NCBI GenBank assembly: GCA_036272935.1
Contig: DATAXP010000154.1
Location: 39,884-103,883, forward strand
Direction: 5' to 3'
DNA from: DATAXP01 sp036272935
Lineage (GTDB): Bacteria; Planctomycetota; Planctomycetia; Pirellulales; PNKZ01
DNA length: 64,000 nucleotides
In this document: piece after piece, positions 1 to 8,444 of the stretch
Layout of the letters: each line of letters opens with the position of its first letter
Position numbering within the stretch: the stretch's first letter is position 1
Position numbers and translations under genes: made by a program
The notes under the pieces: generated by a model
Told to the model about the DNA's origin: nothing
Seen by the model: only the letters and a program-made list of their open reading frames with translations
Database searches by the model: none

Positions 1-204
1 TATCTGATGGCATTGAAATAGCCGCCGCTCTCCGGCGCGCCAAGGCAGAGCGTTTCTCGCCGGTAGATCGAGCCAGCACTGCGCGCGAGAGGCGAGTCAA
101 AATCTGCCAATCGCAGCGATTTTAGCGATCGTGCCGGCTCGGGATGGCCGATAGGTACTGCGTCCCCTCGAACACACGTCCATCTCAAAGCAAAGAGACC
201 GACC

Positions 205-912
205 ATGAAACGCGCGTTGGGTACGATTCTCGTGTTCGCCATCGGCATGAGCAGCATCGGCTGTGCTTGTGGTCGGCCCTTCGGGGGCTTTGGCGGCGGC
301 AATAGCTGCGGCGGCTGCGATGACTGTTGCGGTGGCTGTGGCGGTTGCGGCAGCAGCTGCGGGAGCAGCTGCGGCAGCGGCTGCGGCGGCCATAACGGCT
401 GCGGAATATTCTCGGGGCTTAGCTGGCTGTTCCGACCGCTATGCTCGTGCAGTGGATGCGGCGGCTGCTATCAAGGCGATTGGCAAGAGAATCTTCCCTG
501 CTGTCACGACACCTGCAACGGCTGCGGTGGCTGGCAGGGCGCTCCTCCGGGATGGGTCGGCCAGAGCATGATGCCCGATGGCGAACCGATCCCCGGTCCG
601 GTGTACAACCAGCAGATGGTGCCGCAAGCGATGCCGAATGTCGCTCCGCTGCCGGGTTCGCCGATGCCGGCAGCTCCGATGATGCAGCCCGCTCCGGCAC
701 CGGGCCCGGGCATGCAGCCTGCTCCGCAAGCTCAACGCGGCGTGCGAGCACGGCCGATCAACGGCTACCGACGGCCCACGTACTGGAGCCGTCCGAACGA
801 TCGGGCGTACAACGGGCCGAATTATCCGTCGGGCACCGCCTACCAAACCGGTTATCCGATGAACTACCCAACGAACCGGCAGCCAGGATACCAGCCGGTT
901 CAGTATCAATAG
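205..912 (+). CDS. Cys/Gly-rich secreted protein, probable lipoprotein
   Basis: A 235-residue protein of unknown function. The N-terminus is a signal peptide (MKR, a hydrophobic stretch, then SSIGC), so Cys20 could be lipidated, although the lipobox is not canonical. Residues about 20-115 are extraordinarily rich in Cys and Gly, with many CGGC/CGSSCG repeats. The second half is rich in Pro, Met, Gln and Tyr and looks disordered. The start is ATG 205, preceded by an AAAGAGA stretch. It is monocistronic and followed by a hairpin. Proteins of this make-up are common in planctomycetes and are thought to sit in or on the cell envelope. Disulfide cross-linking or metal binding is possible but not shown. 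Confidence 0.75.
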   Translation: MKRALGTILVFAIGMSSIGCACGRPFGGFGGGNSCGGCDDCCGGCGGCGSSCGSSCGSGCGGHNGCGIFSGLSWLFRPLCSCSGCGGCYQGDWQENLPCCHDTCNGCGGWQGAPPGWVGQSMMPDGEPIPGPVYNQQMVPQAMPNVAPLPGSPMPAAPMMQPAPAPGPGMQPAPQAQRGVRARPINGYRRPTYWSRPNDRAYNGPNYPSGTAYQTGYPMNYPTNRQPGYQPVQYQ

Positions 913-942
913 CCATCCGATGCAATCTGGGGCAACGCCACG

Positions 943-971
943 AAGCCCAGGGACGCGCCGTCCCTGGGCTT
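943..971 (+). terminator. Hairpin terminator after the Cys-rich gene
   Basis: An 11-bp perfect stem (943-953 pairs with 961-971, and a further C-G pair closes the loop) lies 30 nt after the stop codon of the Cys-rich gene. Only three T follow it, so it is a weak rho-independent terminator, or a 3' stabilising hairpin. Confidence 0.5.
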
Positions 972-1033
972 TGTCATGCGCTCAGGACGGTTGGCCGAGC
1001 CTGAAGGTGCTGCCCGCCGGCGGGTCCTCGCGG

Positions 1034-1039
1034 TATAAT
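1034..1039 (+). promoter_or_regulatory. Candidate -10 box of the LOG gene
   Basis: A perfect TATAAT lies 24 nt upstream of the ATG at 1063. No good -35 hexamer is present 16-18 nt upstream (the sequence there is GC-rich), so this is a position-based guess. Confidence 0.35.
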
Positions 1040-1062
1040 CCCGAACCCGCGGCTTGGCGAGC

Positions 1063-2163
1063 ATGCCGGCCAATGGGCATTGCCACTTCCTGTTCTCGAA
1101 GGTGTCGCCGGTCTTGAACGCGCCCGATCCTGGTCTGCCGAATCCTGAGCTGCCGGCCACCACCGAGAGCGACAAGCTCATGGAGGGCTCGGGCGAGCAG
1201 GAGCGCTCGCAAGACCTGATCGCGATGATCAAGGAATCGGCCGACAAGCTTCAGCGCGACGGCACCAGCCGCGGCGACCTGAAAATCCTCGCGCGCACTC
1301 TGCGCGAGCTGCGTTACGCCTTCAAGGTGTTCGCGCCGTATCGGTTGCGGCGCAAGGTGACCGTGTTCGGCTCGGCACGCACGCTCCCCTCCGCGGCAAC
1401 GTTCCAGCACGGGGTGGAGTTCGGCAGGGCGATGGCCGCGCACGACTGGATGGTCGTGACCGGGGCGGCCAGCGGCATCATGGAAGCTGGGCACGTTGGC
1501 TCGGGGCGCGACCATGCGATGGGCATCAACATCATGCTGCCGTTCGAGCAAGAGGCGAATCCGGTGATCGCCGGCGACCCGAAACTCGTCCACATGAAGT
1601 ATTTCTTCACCCGCAAGCTGATGTTCGTGAAGGAATGCGATGCGGTGTGCCTGCTGCCGGGCGGATTCGGCACACTTGACGAAGGGCTCGAGGTGCTCAC
1701 GCTCCTGCAGACCGGCAAGCGCGACATGGTGCCGGTCGTATTCCTCGACGAGCCGGACGGCAAGTTCTGGAGCGACTGGCAGGCGTTCGTCACCCATCGG
1801 CTGCTGGGGCATGGCATGATCTCGCCCGATGATCTGTCGCTGTACAAGGTGACTGACCGCATCGACGAAGCGGTCGATGAGATGCTGCGCTTCTACAGCA
1901 ACTACCACAGCATGCGCTACGTGCGTAACAAGCTGGTCCTGCGGATGCAGCGCCAGCCATCGGCTGGGCTGCTCGACGAGATCAACGCCACGTTCGACGA
2001 CATCGTGCTCGAGGGCAAGTTCGTGGTCAGCGAAGCGCTTCCGGAAGAGCGAGACGACGAGGCACTGGTGAACCTGCCGCGGCTCGTGTTTCGGTTCAAT
2101 CGCCGCAGCCTGGGGCGGTTGCGGCAGTTGATCGATTTGCTGAACGATCGCTCGTCCGCTTAG
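1063..2163 (+). CDS. LOG-family protein (Rossmann-fold nucleotide-binding)
   Basis: 366 residues from ATG 1063. TTG at 1054 or ATG 1180 are alternative starts, and the first ~80 residues are not conserved-looking. The LOG/lysine-decarboxylase-like signature PGGFGTLDE is present at about residue 199, preceded by TGAASGIMEAGHVGS and a KYFFTRKLMFVKECDA segment, all typical of the family. LOG enzymes cleave nucleotide 5'-monophosphates (cytokinin riboside phosphates or AMP) to base and ribose phosphate. Here the N- and C-terminal extensions and the GSAR motif place it in the longer bacterial branch, whose substrate is not established. It is cytosolic and convergent with kbl. Confidence 0.85.
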   Translation: MPANGHCHFLFSKVSPVLNAPDPGLPNPELPATTESDKLMEGSGEQERSQDLIAMIKESADKLQRDGTSRGDLKILARTLRELRYAFKVFAPYRLRRKVTVFGSARTLPSAATFQHGVEFGRAMAAHDWMVVTGAASGIMEAGHVGSGRDHAMGINIMLPFEQEANPVIAGDPKLVHMKYFFTRKLMFVKECDAVCLLPGGFGTLDEGLEVLTLLQTGKRDMVPVVFLDEPDGKFWSDWQAFVTHRLLGHGMISPDDLSLYKVTDRIDEAVDEMLRFYSNYHSMRYVRNKLVLRMQRQPSAGLLDEINATFDDIVLEGKFVVSEALPEERDDEALVNLPRLVFRFNRRSLGRLRQLIDLLNDRSSA

Positions 2164-2189
2164 CGGCCGCGCCCACGCGACAATGGCGG

Positions 2190-2299
2190 GTGGCACGGTC
2201 TGGAGACCGGCCACAACAGGCGGTGGGTGCCATGTCCACGGCCGCCGTGGACATGCGAGCGAAGCACGATCATGGCCACGCGGCGTGGCCATGGCACCC
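2190..2299. repeat. Cluster of three palindromic hairpins with an enclosing inverted repeat
   Basis: The gap between the convergent LOG and kbl genes holds three hairpins: 2190-2214 (GTGGC-a-CGGTCT, loop GG, then the complement), 2231-2255 (11-bp perfect stem, 3-nt loop) and 2271-2293 (11-bp perfect stem, 1-nt loop). A 10-bp inverted repeat (2225-2234 with 2290-2299) encloses the last two. It resembles a REP/BIME-type composite of palindromic units. It may also end transcription from both sides, but there is no T tract. Confidence 0.7.
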
Positions 2300-2318
2300 A
2301 GCTCGTGGACGAGCCGCG

Positions 2319-3506
2319 CTAAGCATGTGCGAGCCGCTCGAAGGCCGCCAGGGCGCGGTCGATGTGCTCGGCCGTGTGTGCCGCCGACATTTGCACCCGC
2401 AGGCGCGCCTTGCCTTCGGGCACGACCGGATAGCCGAAGCCGATGACAAACACGCCGAGCTTGAGGAGCTGTTCCGACATGCGGATCGCGCGGGCGGTGT
2501 CGCCGACGATGATCGGCAGGATGGCCGAGGGGCTTTCGAGCACGTCGTAGCCAAGCCGGCGCAGGCCGTCGCGCATGCGGACGACATTCTCGCGCAGCCG
2601 CGTCACCCGCTGCGGCTCGCGCTGGAGGATTTCTAGCGCCTTGGCGGCGCTCACTGCCACGGTCGGTGGCAGCGCATTGGAAAACAACTGTGGCCGGCTG
2701 CGCTGGACGAGCATTTCGATCACTTCGCGCGGCCCGGCCACGTAGCCGCCGGCCGCGCCGCCCAGCGCCTTGCCCAGCGTGCCGGTGAAGATGTCGATCC
2801 CGTCGGGAGCGTGCCCCGGCAGGCCAAAATGCTCGTGGGTTCCACGACCTCCGGCGCCCAGCACGCCGACCGCGTGCGAATCGTCGACAACGAGCGTCGC
2901 CCCATGGCGGCGGCAGATCGCCACCATCTCGGGCAGCGGTGCCAGGTCGCCCTCCATGCTGAACACGCCATCGGTGATGACGATTTTCACCGCCGCGGCA
3001 GCCGACTCTTGCAGGGCCACCTCGAGCGCCGCTGTGTCGGCGTGTTTGAATACCTTGCGGGTCGCCAGGCGAGCGAGCCGGGCGGCATCGATGATGCTGG
3101 CGTGGTTCAGCTCGTCCGAAAGGATCACGTCGCCTTCTTGCACGAGGTTCGCCAGCAGGCCTTCATTCGCGTTCCAGCAGCTCACGTAGGTCAGCGCGGC
3201 CTCGGTACCGAGAAACGCGGCGATCCGCTGTTCGAGCTCGCGATGACAATCGAACGTGCCACAGATGAATCGCACGCTGGCGGTGCCGGCTCCGTAACGT
3301 CGCAGCCCTTCGATCCCTGCCTCGACCACTTCAGGATCGTCGGCCAGCCCCAGGTAGTTGTTCGCGCAGAACACCAGCACCTCGCCAATGCCTTCGATCG
3401 TGGTGATTGGCGCCATCGGCGCGGCGAGGAACTTGAGCTGCTTGTACGTGCCGGCCAGGCGCAGTTGATCGAGCGCGGCACGCAGTCGGTTTGCTAACGT
3501 GGTCAT
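2319..3506 (-). CDS. kbl: Glycine C-acetyltransferase (2-amino-3-ketobutyrate CoA ligase)
   Basis: 395 residues, the full family length. A PLP enzyme of the alpha-oxoamine synthase family that splits 2-amino-3-ketobutyrate with CoA into glycine and acetyl-CoA, the second step of threonine catabolism. The PLP lysine is K246 in TGTLGKALGG. DDSHAVG at 208-214 holds the aspartate that contacts the pyridine nitrogen, and NNYLGL and ASVRFICGT are family motifs. The start ATG overlaps the upstream toxin stop by 4 nt (ATGA). With tdh upstream on the same strand the pathway is complete, interrupted only by a toxin-antitoxin pair. The stop is TAG. Confidence 0.95.
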   Translation of the reverse strand: MTTLANRLRAALDQLRLAGTYKQLKFLAAPMAPITTIEGIGEVLVFCANNYLGLADDPEVVEAGIEGLRRYGAGTASVRFICGTFDCHRELEQRIAAFLGTEAALTYVSCWNANEGLLANLVQEGDVILSDELNHASIIDAARLARLATRKVFKHADTAALEVALQESAAAAVKIVITDGVFSMEGDLAPLPEMVAICRRHGATLVVDDSHAVGVLGAGGRGTHEHFGLPGHAPDGIDIFTGTLGKALGGAAGGYVAGPREVIEMLVQRSRPQLFSNALPPTVAVSAAKALEILQREPQRVTRLRENVVRMRDGLRRLGYDVLESPSAILPIIVGDTARAIRMSEQLLKLGVFVIGFGYPVVPEGKARLRVQMSAAHTAEHIDRALAAFERLAHA

Positions 3507-3862
3507 GGAGTTCGCGATTGCGGCGATCCGCCGGGCTTTAGGATGGCGGTGACGGCAACCAGGATGCGTTCAAGTGCCGCTGGTGTAAGGCTTGCGACGT
3601 CGCGAAGAATCAAACCGAGCTTTGCTGTGAACAGCTTTCCAGGCCGCGCAAAGCTCGCGACCATTAGCCCACCCGAGCCAAAGTCTGCCGCGCTGATCGA
3701 AATTGCGGTCGAGTCGCCATAGGGATTGCTGGTGATCTGGCAGAGAATCCAGTCTCCGCGCCCAGCGTCAGCCAAACAGACGGCCGGCCGAACCTTGGAC
3801 TGCGAGAGGTCAGAGAATGGGAACGGCACCAGAACTATTTGCCCGACTGCAGGTGTGCCCAC
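3503..3862 (-). CDS. PemK/MazF-family toxin
   Basis: 119 residues. The N-terminus GQIVLVPFPFSDLSQSKVRP matches the PemK/MazF signature (GDIVLVPFPFTDL..SK.RP); family members are mRNA interferases that cut single-stranded RNA. The body (VCLADAGRGDWILCQITSN, then an IRDVASLTP-like C-terminal helix) fits the compact MazF barrel. It starts inside the antitoxin gene (28-nt overlap) and its stop overlaps the kbl start by 4 nt, so it should be co-translated with both. Its place inside a threonine-degradation operon is odd, because toxin-antitoxin pairs usually carry their own promoter. Confidence 0.85.
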   Translation of the reverse strand: MGTPAVGQIVLVPFPFSDLSQSKVRPAVCLADAGRGDWILCQITSNPYGDSTAISISAADFGSGGLMVASFARPGKLFTAKLGLILRDVASLTPAALERILVAVTAILKPGGSPQSRTP

Positions 3863-4053
3863 GCCGCGTCCTCCTCGGGGCGCAGCCAGTCGCCCGCAAG
3901 CGCCGCCTCCGCCAACAGCGAGGTCTCGCCGGGAACCGCGGCCGGTTCGTCGAGCACAGTCACCAGCGCTCTGCGAGGCCCGTTGACGGTTAATTGACCG
4001 AGTAGGCGCACGTGCCCAGCGTCGTCGATGATCGCCTCAACCGTTTGAATCAT
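3835..4053 (-). CDS. Antitoxin of the PemK/MazF-type pair
   Basis: 72 residues from the ATG at 4053, chosen because GGAGG sits 8 nt upstream; an in-frame ATG at 4092 has no such site. The N-terminus (MIQTVEAIIDDAGHVRLL) looks like the short beta strands of a DNA-binding antitoxin. The acidic C-terminal tail (LAGDWLRPEEDAAWAHLQ) matches the toxin-wrapping tail of antitoxins paired with PemK-like toxins. It lies 60 nt downstream of tdh and overlaps the toxin gene by 28 nt. Such antitoxins normally repress their own operon, and no operator was identified here. Confidence 0.8.
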   Translation of the reverse strand: MIQTVEAIIDDAGHVRLLGQLTVNGPRRALVTVLDEPAAVPGETSLLAEAALAGDWLRPEEDAAWAHLQSGK

Positions 4054-4112
4054 GAGAATGGCCTCCGTCGACATTCTAGCGTATACCAGCATCCGCCGTC
4101 ACGTCGGCGCAA

Positions 4113-5135
4113 TCACCAATCCAAAATCACCTTGCCTGATTGTCCTGCCGCCACCAGCTCGAAGCCGCGCGCGAACTCGTTGACCGGCAGCGCATGCGTG
4201 ATCACGCCCGAGATATCGAGCCCGCTTTGCAACATGGTGGTCATCTTGTACCAGGTTTCGAACATCTCGCGGCCGTAGATCCCCTTGAGGTGCAGCCCCT
4301 TGAAGATCACTTGGCTAGAGTCGAGCGGCACCGGCTCGGCGAAGATGCCGAGCATCGCGATCCGGCCGCCGTGGTTCATCGATTCCAGCATCGACTGAAA
4401 CGCCTGCGCGTTGCCCGACATTTCAAGGCCCACGTCGAACCCCTCGGTCATGCCCAGCCGGCGCATGGCGTCGTTCAAGGTTCCGCGCGTCGGATTGACC
4501 ACGCAGGTCGCCCCGAGCTTCTCGGCCAGGCCCAGCCGGTAGTCGTTCACATCGGTCACCACCACGTAGCGCGCGCCGACGTGGCGGCAAATCGCGGTGG
4601 CCATGACGCCGATCGGCCCCGCGCCGGTGATCAGCACGTCCTCGCCGATCAGATCGAACGACAAGGCTGTGTGCGTCGCGTTTCCGTAGGGATCGAAGAT
4701 CGCCGCCACCTCGTCGGGGATGTCGGGCGGGAGCTTGAAAATGTTGCTCGCCGGGATGCTCACGTATTCGGCGAAGCAGCCGGGCCGGTTCACGCCAACG
4801 CCTTTGGTCTTGCGGCAAAGATGCCGGCGACCGGCTCGGCAATTCCGGCAGTGGCCGCAGGTGATGTGCCCTTCGGCCGTAACGCGATCGCCGGGGCGAT
4901 AATCCACGACATCGGCGCCGACTTCGGCGACCGTTCCCATGAACTCGTGGCCAATAACCATCGGCACGGGGATAGTCTTCTGCGCCCACGCATCCCAGTT
5001 ATAGATGTGCAGGTCGGTGCCGCAGATCGCGGTCTTCTGTACCTTCACAAGCACGTCGCCGGTGCCGACGGCCGGGCGTGGAACGTCTTGCATCCACAGG
5101 CCGCGCGCTGCCTCGCGTTTTACTAGCGCCTTCAT
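4113..5135 (-). CDS. tdh: L-threonine 3-dehydrogenase
   Basis: 340 residues from ATG 5135. This start gives MKALVK, aligns with known Tdh and has GGAGAAAGG upstream; the open frame runs to 5384 but the extra part is not coding-like. A zinc-dependent medium-chain dehydrogenase that oxidises L-threonine to 2-amino-3-ketobutyrate with NAD+. Catalytic zinc ligands C38, H63 and E64 are in place, as are structural zinc ligands C93, C96, C99 and C107, and the Rossmann motif GAGPIG at 171-176. These positions are identical to those of E. coli Tdh. It is the first gene of the tdh-antitoxin-toxin-kbl operon and is divergent from dabA. Confidence 0.96.
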   Translation of the reverse strand: MKALVKREAARGLWMQDVPRPAVGTGDVLVKVQKTAICGTDLHIYNWDAWAQKTIPVPMVIGHEFMGTVAEVGADVVDYRPGDRVTAEGHITCGHCRNCRAGRRHLCRKTKGVGVNRPGCFAEYVSIPASNIFKLPPDIPDEVAAIFDPYGNATHTALSFDLIGEDVLITGAGPIGVMATAICRHVGARYVVVTDVNDYRLGLAEKLGATCVVNPTRGTLNDAMRRLGMTEGFDVGLEMSGNAQAFQSMLESMNHGGRIAMLGIFAEPVPLDSSQVIFKGLHLKGIYGREMFETWYKMTTMLQSGLDISGVITHALPVNEFARGFELVAAGQSGKVILDW

Positions 5136-5198
5136 GCTGGAAATATACCTTTCTCCACCGATGTGGTCATCGATGGTTTGGCTTCGGCTCGCAAAACA

Positions 5199-5224
5199 CG
5201 TCATCATGACGGTTCCTGTCGTCA
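5199..5224. promoter_or_regulatory. Three CGTCA half-sites upstream of dabA
   Basis: The 106-bp gap between divergent tdh and dabA contains CGTCA (5199-5203), TGACG (5207-5211) and CGTCA (5220-5224). The first two form a perfect 13-nt palindrome, and the second and third are an inverted repeat spaced by 8 nt. This pattern of half-sites suggests a dimeric regulator. Nothing identifies which one. Confidence 0.35.
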
Positions 5225-5241
5225 GCCCAATACGGTAAGTT

Positions 5242-8200
5242 ATGCAGAGTCGAACGCACCTGGGCGGTACTTCGCATATCCTGCAGTCGCACGCGGCAGA
5301 TCGTTCCAAGCTCGAACGCCTAAGCGAGGCGATCAATGATGCCGCGCACCTGCTGCCGGCCCAGGGACCGATCACGGTCTTCATCCATCACAACACGTTG
5401 CACGCGTTCGAGGATTTGCCCTTTCACGACGCGGTGCGGAAGGGGGCCCATGTATTCGGCTGCCAGCCGTACCTTTCAGAGGAGCGCTACCGCGAGGCCC
5501 TGCGACGCGGCCGGATCCGCTTTGCCGACCTCCAAGAGGTGCTGGAGCGCGACCTGGGGCAAGGGGCCAGCGAGCCAATCCCTTGTTTCGGATCCCGCAT
5601 GCAGTTGCGCTTGGCGTTGCTGCAATATCCGCTGCGTACCGGGCCGACCGCCGAGCTGGTCTGGCACGTTGCCGAAGCGAACGCGCTGCGACGCGTAAGG
5701 ACGGAAGCGTCGTCGGCAACCCGAGCCCGGCTGCTGGCTGAAACGCGCCGCTGGGTGCTGCGCGACCTCCGCGTCGGACGCGATAACCAGGCTCGCAACG
5801 GCCGCAATCCGGCGACCGGGCATCACGGTGAGCAGCATGTTCCCGAAAGCCTCGCGGAACTGCTTGACCGCTTCGGCGATTCGGACATCGAAAACTGGCG
5901 CGACGACGACTGGGAAGGTTTCGCGCTGCAGGCCCTGTGGCGCGTGTGCTGCGACGGCGTCCGCCACCTGCCGCAGTTCACCGTGCCGCAGGGGATGTCG
6001 ATCCGTCATCGCGATTTGCTGTTCGACGCCACCGGTACCGACCCCGACGCCCTGGTGCACGAGCTGTTGATCCGGTCCGTCGCCGCGTTCCTCGACCAGG
6101 GATTGGCCCACTGGCAGCTTCCGGAGCGCGATCACGGGTTTTATCGCGCGTTCTGTGCGCTGTACGGACAGCCGGGCGGCCCTCCCAACCGTTGGATGCG
6201 CGGCCTCAGTACCGAGCTGCGTCGACTACGAAACGAGAACGTTTCGCCGCTGGAGTCGATTGCCGAATCGCTCGAACTATTGGGCGTGGAAGAAGAGGAA
6301 TGGGACGATTATCTTTCGACGACGCTGTTGGCCTTGCGCGGCTGGGGGGGCATGGTGCGTGAGGTCGAGCTGCGCGGCGACCGCGTCGTGCAGCCCATTC
6401 CTACCGGCAGCCTGGTAGAGTTCCTCGCGGTTCGTCTGGTCCTCGATCGCTTCGCGCTGGCGTTTTTGGCGCGCGAGAGCATCGATTTTCCGGGGCCGCT
6501 CAGCGCGTTGCGTGCGGCGCTGGCGACCCGCACCGACGAGCATTGGCCGCCGAGCGTCGAGCAGCGCGCGTTTCTGGTGTTTCAGCTAGCGCAGATTTTT
6601 GGGCTGTCGCCCGACTTGCTGCACCGCCTCGACGAAGCAGCCTGGAGCCGCATCGTCGAGGAAATCGAGACATTTTCAGCGATCGAGCGCCGGCGGATCT
6701 TTCACCTGGCGTACGAGCAGCGGTTCAACGTGCAGACACTCGATGCCATCGCGGTGCATGCGCGGCGGCGCAAAGGCCGACCGGTGTCGCCGGCGTTCCA
6801 GGTATCGTGCTGCCTTGACGAGCGCGAAGAATCGTTCCGCCGCCACTTGGAGGAGATTGCCCCGTCGGTCGAGACGTTCGGTGCCGCGGGCTTCTACAGC
6901 GTGCCGATGTACTATCGCGGCGCGTCGGACGCGCATTTCACGCCGCTGTGCCCGATTGTCATCAAGCCGCAGCATTGGGTAACGGAGGACATCGACATCA
7001 AGCACGCCCAGGAGCACCGCCGCCGCGCCAAGACGCGCCGCGTGCTCGGCGCCGCATCGCACCGGGTACACATCGGTAGCCGCACCGTGGCCGGCGGGGC
7101 ATTGCTCACCGGCGGTCTCGGCGTGCTGGCGAGCATTCCGCTGGTGGGGCGAATCCTGTTTCCGCGGCTCACTGCGCAGTTGCGCCAACTGGCGAGCGGC
7201 TTCGTGCAAGCACCGCCCGTCAGCAATCTGTGTCTTGAACGCAACGATCCGACGCCGGGCGATGAGAACGGGCACATCGGCTTCACGTTGGCCGAGATGT
7301 GCGACATGGGCGAACGGCTGCTGCGCGACATTGGCTTGATCGACGGCTTCTCGCGGCTCGTGATGTTGCTGGGGCACGGCTCGAACAGCCAGAACAATCC
7401 GCACAACTCGGCGTACATGTGCGGGGCGTGCGGCGGCGCAGCCGGCGGGCCCAATGCCCGTGCGATCGCCCGTATCCTCAATGATCCGCGCGTGCGTGCC
7501 GTCCTGGCCGAGCGGCAACTGGCAATCCCTGCCGATACGTTCTTCGTCGGCGGACACCACAACACCTGCAACGACTCGGTCACCTATTCCGACCTGGAAG
7601 ACATGCCCGCGTCGCACCGCGAAGAGTTTGACGAGGCGCGGCGGCTGATCGACGCAGCGCTCGAACGCAACGCACACGAACGCTGCCGGCGTTTCATGTC
7701 GGCGCCGCTGACGCTCTCGTTTGCCCAGGCGCGCGAGCACGTCGAGGCGCGCTCGGAGGACCTGGCGCAGACGCGTCCTGAGTTGGGGCACGCCACTAAC
7801 GCGATCGTGTTCGTCGGCCGCCGTGAATGGACGCGCGGCCTGTTTCTCGATCGCCGGGCGTTTCTCACGTCGTATGATCCGACGCAGGACGACGCCGAAT
7901 GCTCGATCCTCACGCGCGTCCTAGGGGCCGTATTTCCGGTGTGCAGCGGCATCAACCTGGAATACTATTTCTCGCATGTCGACAATCGCGGATTCGGCTG
8001 CGGCACCAAGCTGCCGCACAACCTGGCTGCCTTGCTGGGGGTGATGGACGGGGCGGCGAGCGATCTGCGCACCGGCCTGCCCTGGCAGATGGTCGAAATC
8101 CACGAGCCAGTGCGGTCGCTGTTCATTATCGAAACCTCGCCCGAGGCGATGACGCGCATCATGGATCGCGATCTCGGCATCGGTCGGCTGTGCCGTAACG

Positions 8201-8376
8201 GCTGGGTGCAACTGGCCGTGCTGCATCCGGAAACCGGGGCGATCGACCTGTTCGACGAGGGCCAGTTTCGCCGCTACCATGCCCGCGCTTCGGTTCTGCC
8301 CACAGCGCCATCAAGTGTCGACTGGTACCGTGGCTGGCGCGATCACTTGGAGTTCGCCGAGATCGAGGCCTCGTGA
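5242..8376 (+). CDS. dabA: DabA, inorganic carbon uptake subunit (DUF2309)
   Basis: 1044 residues, at the long end for the family. DabA is a cytoplasmic, beta-carbonic-anhydrase-like zinc protein that works with a membrane NuoL-like partner to make uptake of CO2 as bicarbonate depend on the ion gradient. The zinc-ligand pattern is intact: C524 and D526 in SCCLDERE, H712 in LLGHGSN, C727 in YMCGACGG. The spacings C-x-D and H-x14-C equal those in Halothiobacillus DabA. The N-terminal PITVFIHHNTLHAFEDLPF block and the C-terminal GCGTKLPHNLAALLGVM block are also typical. The start ATG 5242 has a poor ribosome site. It is followed by two membrane-subunit genes. Confidence 0.95.
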   Translation: MQSRTHLGGTSHILQSHAADRSKLERLSEAINDAAHLLPAQGPITVFIHHNTLHAFEDLPFHDAVRKGAHVFGCQPYLSEERYREALRRGRIRFADLQEVLERDLGQGASEPIPCFGSRMQLRLALLQYPLRTGPTAELVWHVAEANALRRVRTEASSATRARLLAETRRWVLRDLRVGRDNQARNGRNPATGHHGEQHVPESLAELLDRFGDSDIENWRDDDWEGFALQALWRVCCDGVRHLPQFTVPQGMSIRHRDLLFDATGTDPDALVHELLIRSVAAFLDQGLAHWQLPERDHGFYRAFCALYGQPGGPPNRWMRGLSTELRRLRNENVSPLESIAESLELLGVEEEEWDDYLSTTLLALRGWGGMVREVELRGDRVVQPIPTGSLVEFLAVRLVLDRFALAFLARESIDFPGPLSALRAALATRTDEHWPPSVEQRAFLVFQLAQIFGLSPDLLHRLDEAAWSRIVEEIETFSAIERRRIFHLAYEQRFNVQTLDAIAVHARRRKGRPVSPAFQVSCCLDEREESFRRHLEEIAPSVETFGAAGFYSVPMYYRGASDAHFTPLCPIVIKPQHWVTEDIDIKHAQEHRRRAKTRRVLGAASHRVHIGSRTVAGGALLTGGLGVLASIPLVGRILFPRLTAQLRQLASGFVQAPPVSNLCLERNDPTPGDENGHIGFTLAEMCDMGERLLRDIGLIDGFSRLVMLLGHGSNSQNNPHNSAYMCGACGGAAGGPNARAIARILNDPRVRAVLAERQLAIPADTFFVGGHHNTCNDSVTYSDLEDMPASHREEFDEARRLIDAALERNAHERCRRFMSAPLTLSFAQAREHVEARSEDLAQTRPELGHATNAIVFVGRREWTRGLFLDRRAFLTSYDPTQDDAECSILTRVLGAVFPVCSGINLEYYFSHVDNRGFGCGTKLPHNLAALLGVMDGAASDLRTGLPWQMVEIHEPVRSLFIIETSPEAMTRIMDRDLGIGRLCRNGWVQLAVLHPETGAIDLFDEGQFRRYHARASVLPTAPSSVDWYRGWRDHLEFAEIEAS

Positions 8377-8444
8377 TCTCTCGGCGAATTCTCTAAAGTG
8401 ATTCCCTTGAGCGGGTGTGCCGACATGCGAAGCGAAAGGACATC

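Noticed and set aside
97..393. Alanine-rich minus-strand reading frame
   Set aside because: It is the complement of the Gly/Cys repeats of the plus-strand gene and has no independent coding signs.
982..2292. 436-residue minus-strand frame across the LOG gene
   Set aside because: It is antisense to a well-recognised gene, is His/Arg-rich and has no motif.
4140..5126. 328-residue plus-strand frame across tdh
   Set aside because: It is the complement of tdh, which has all zinc ligands in place.
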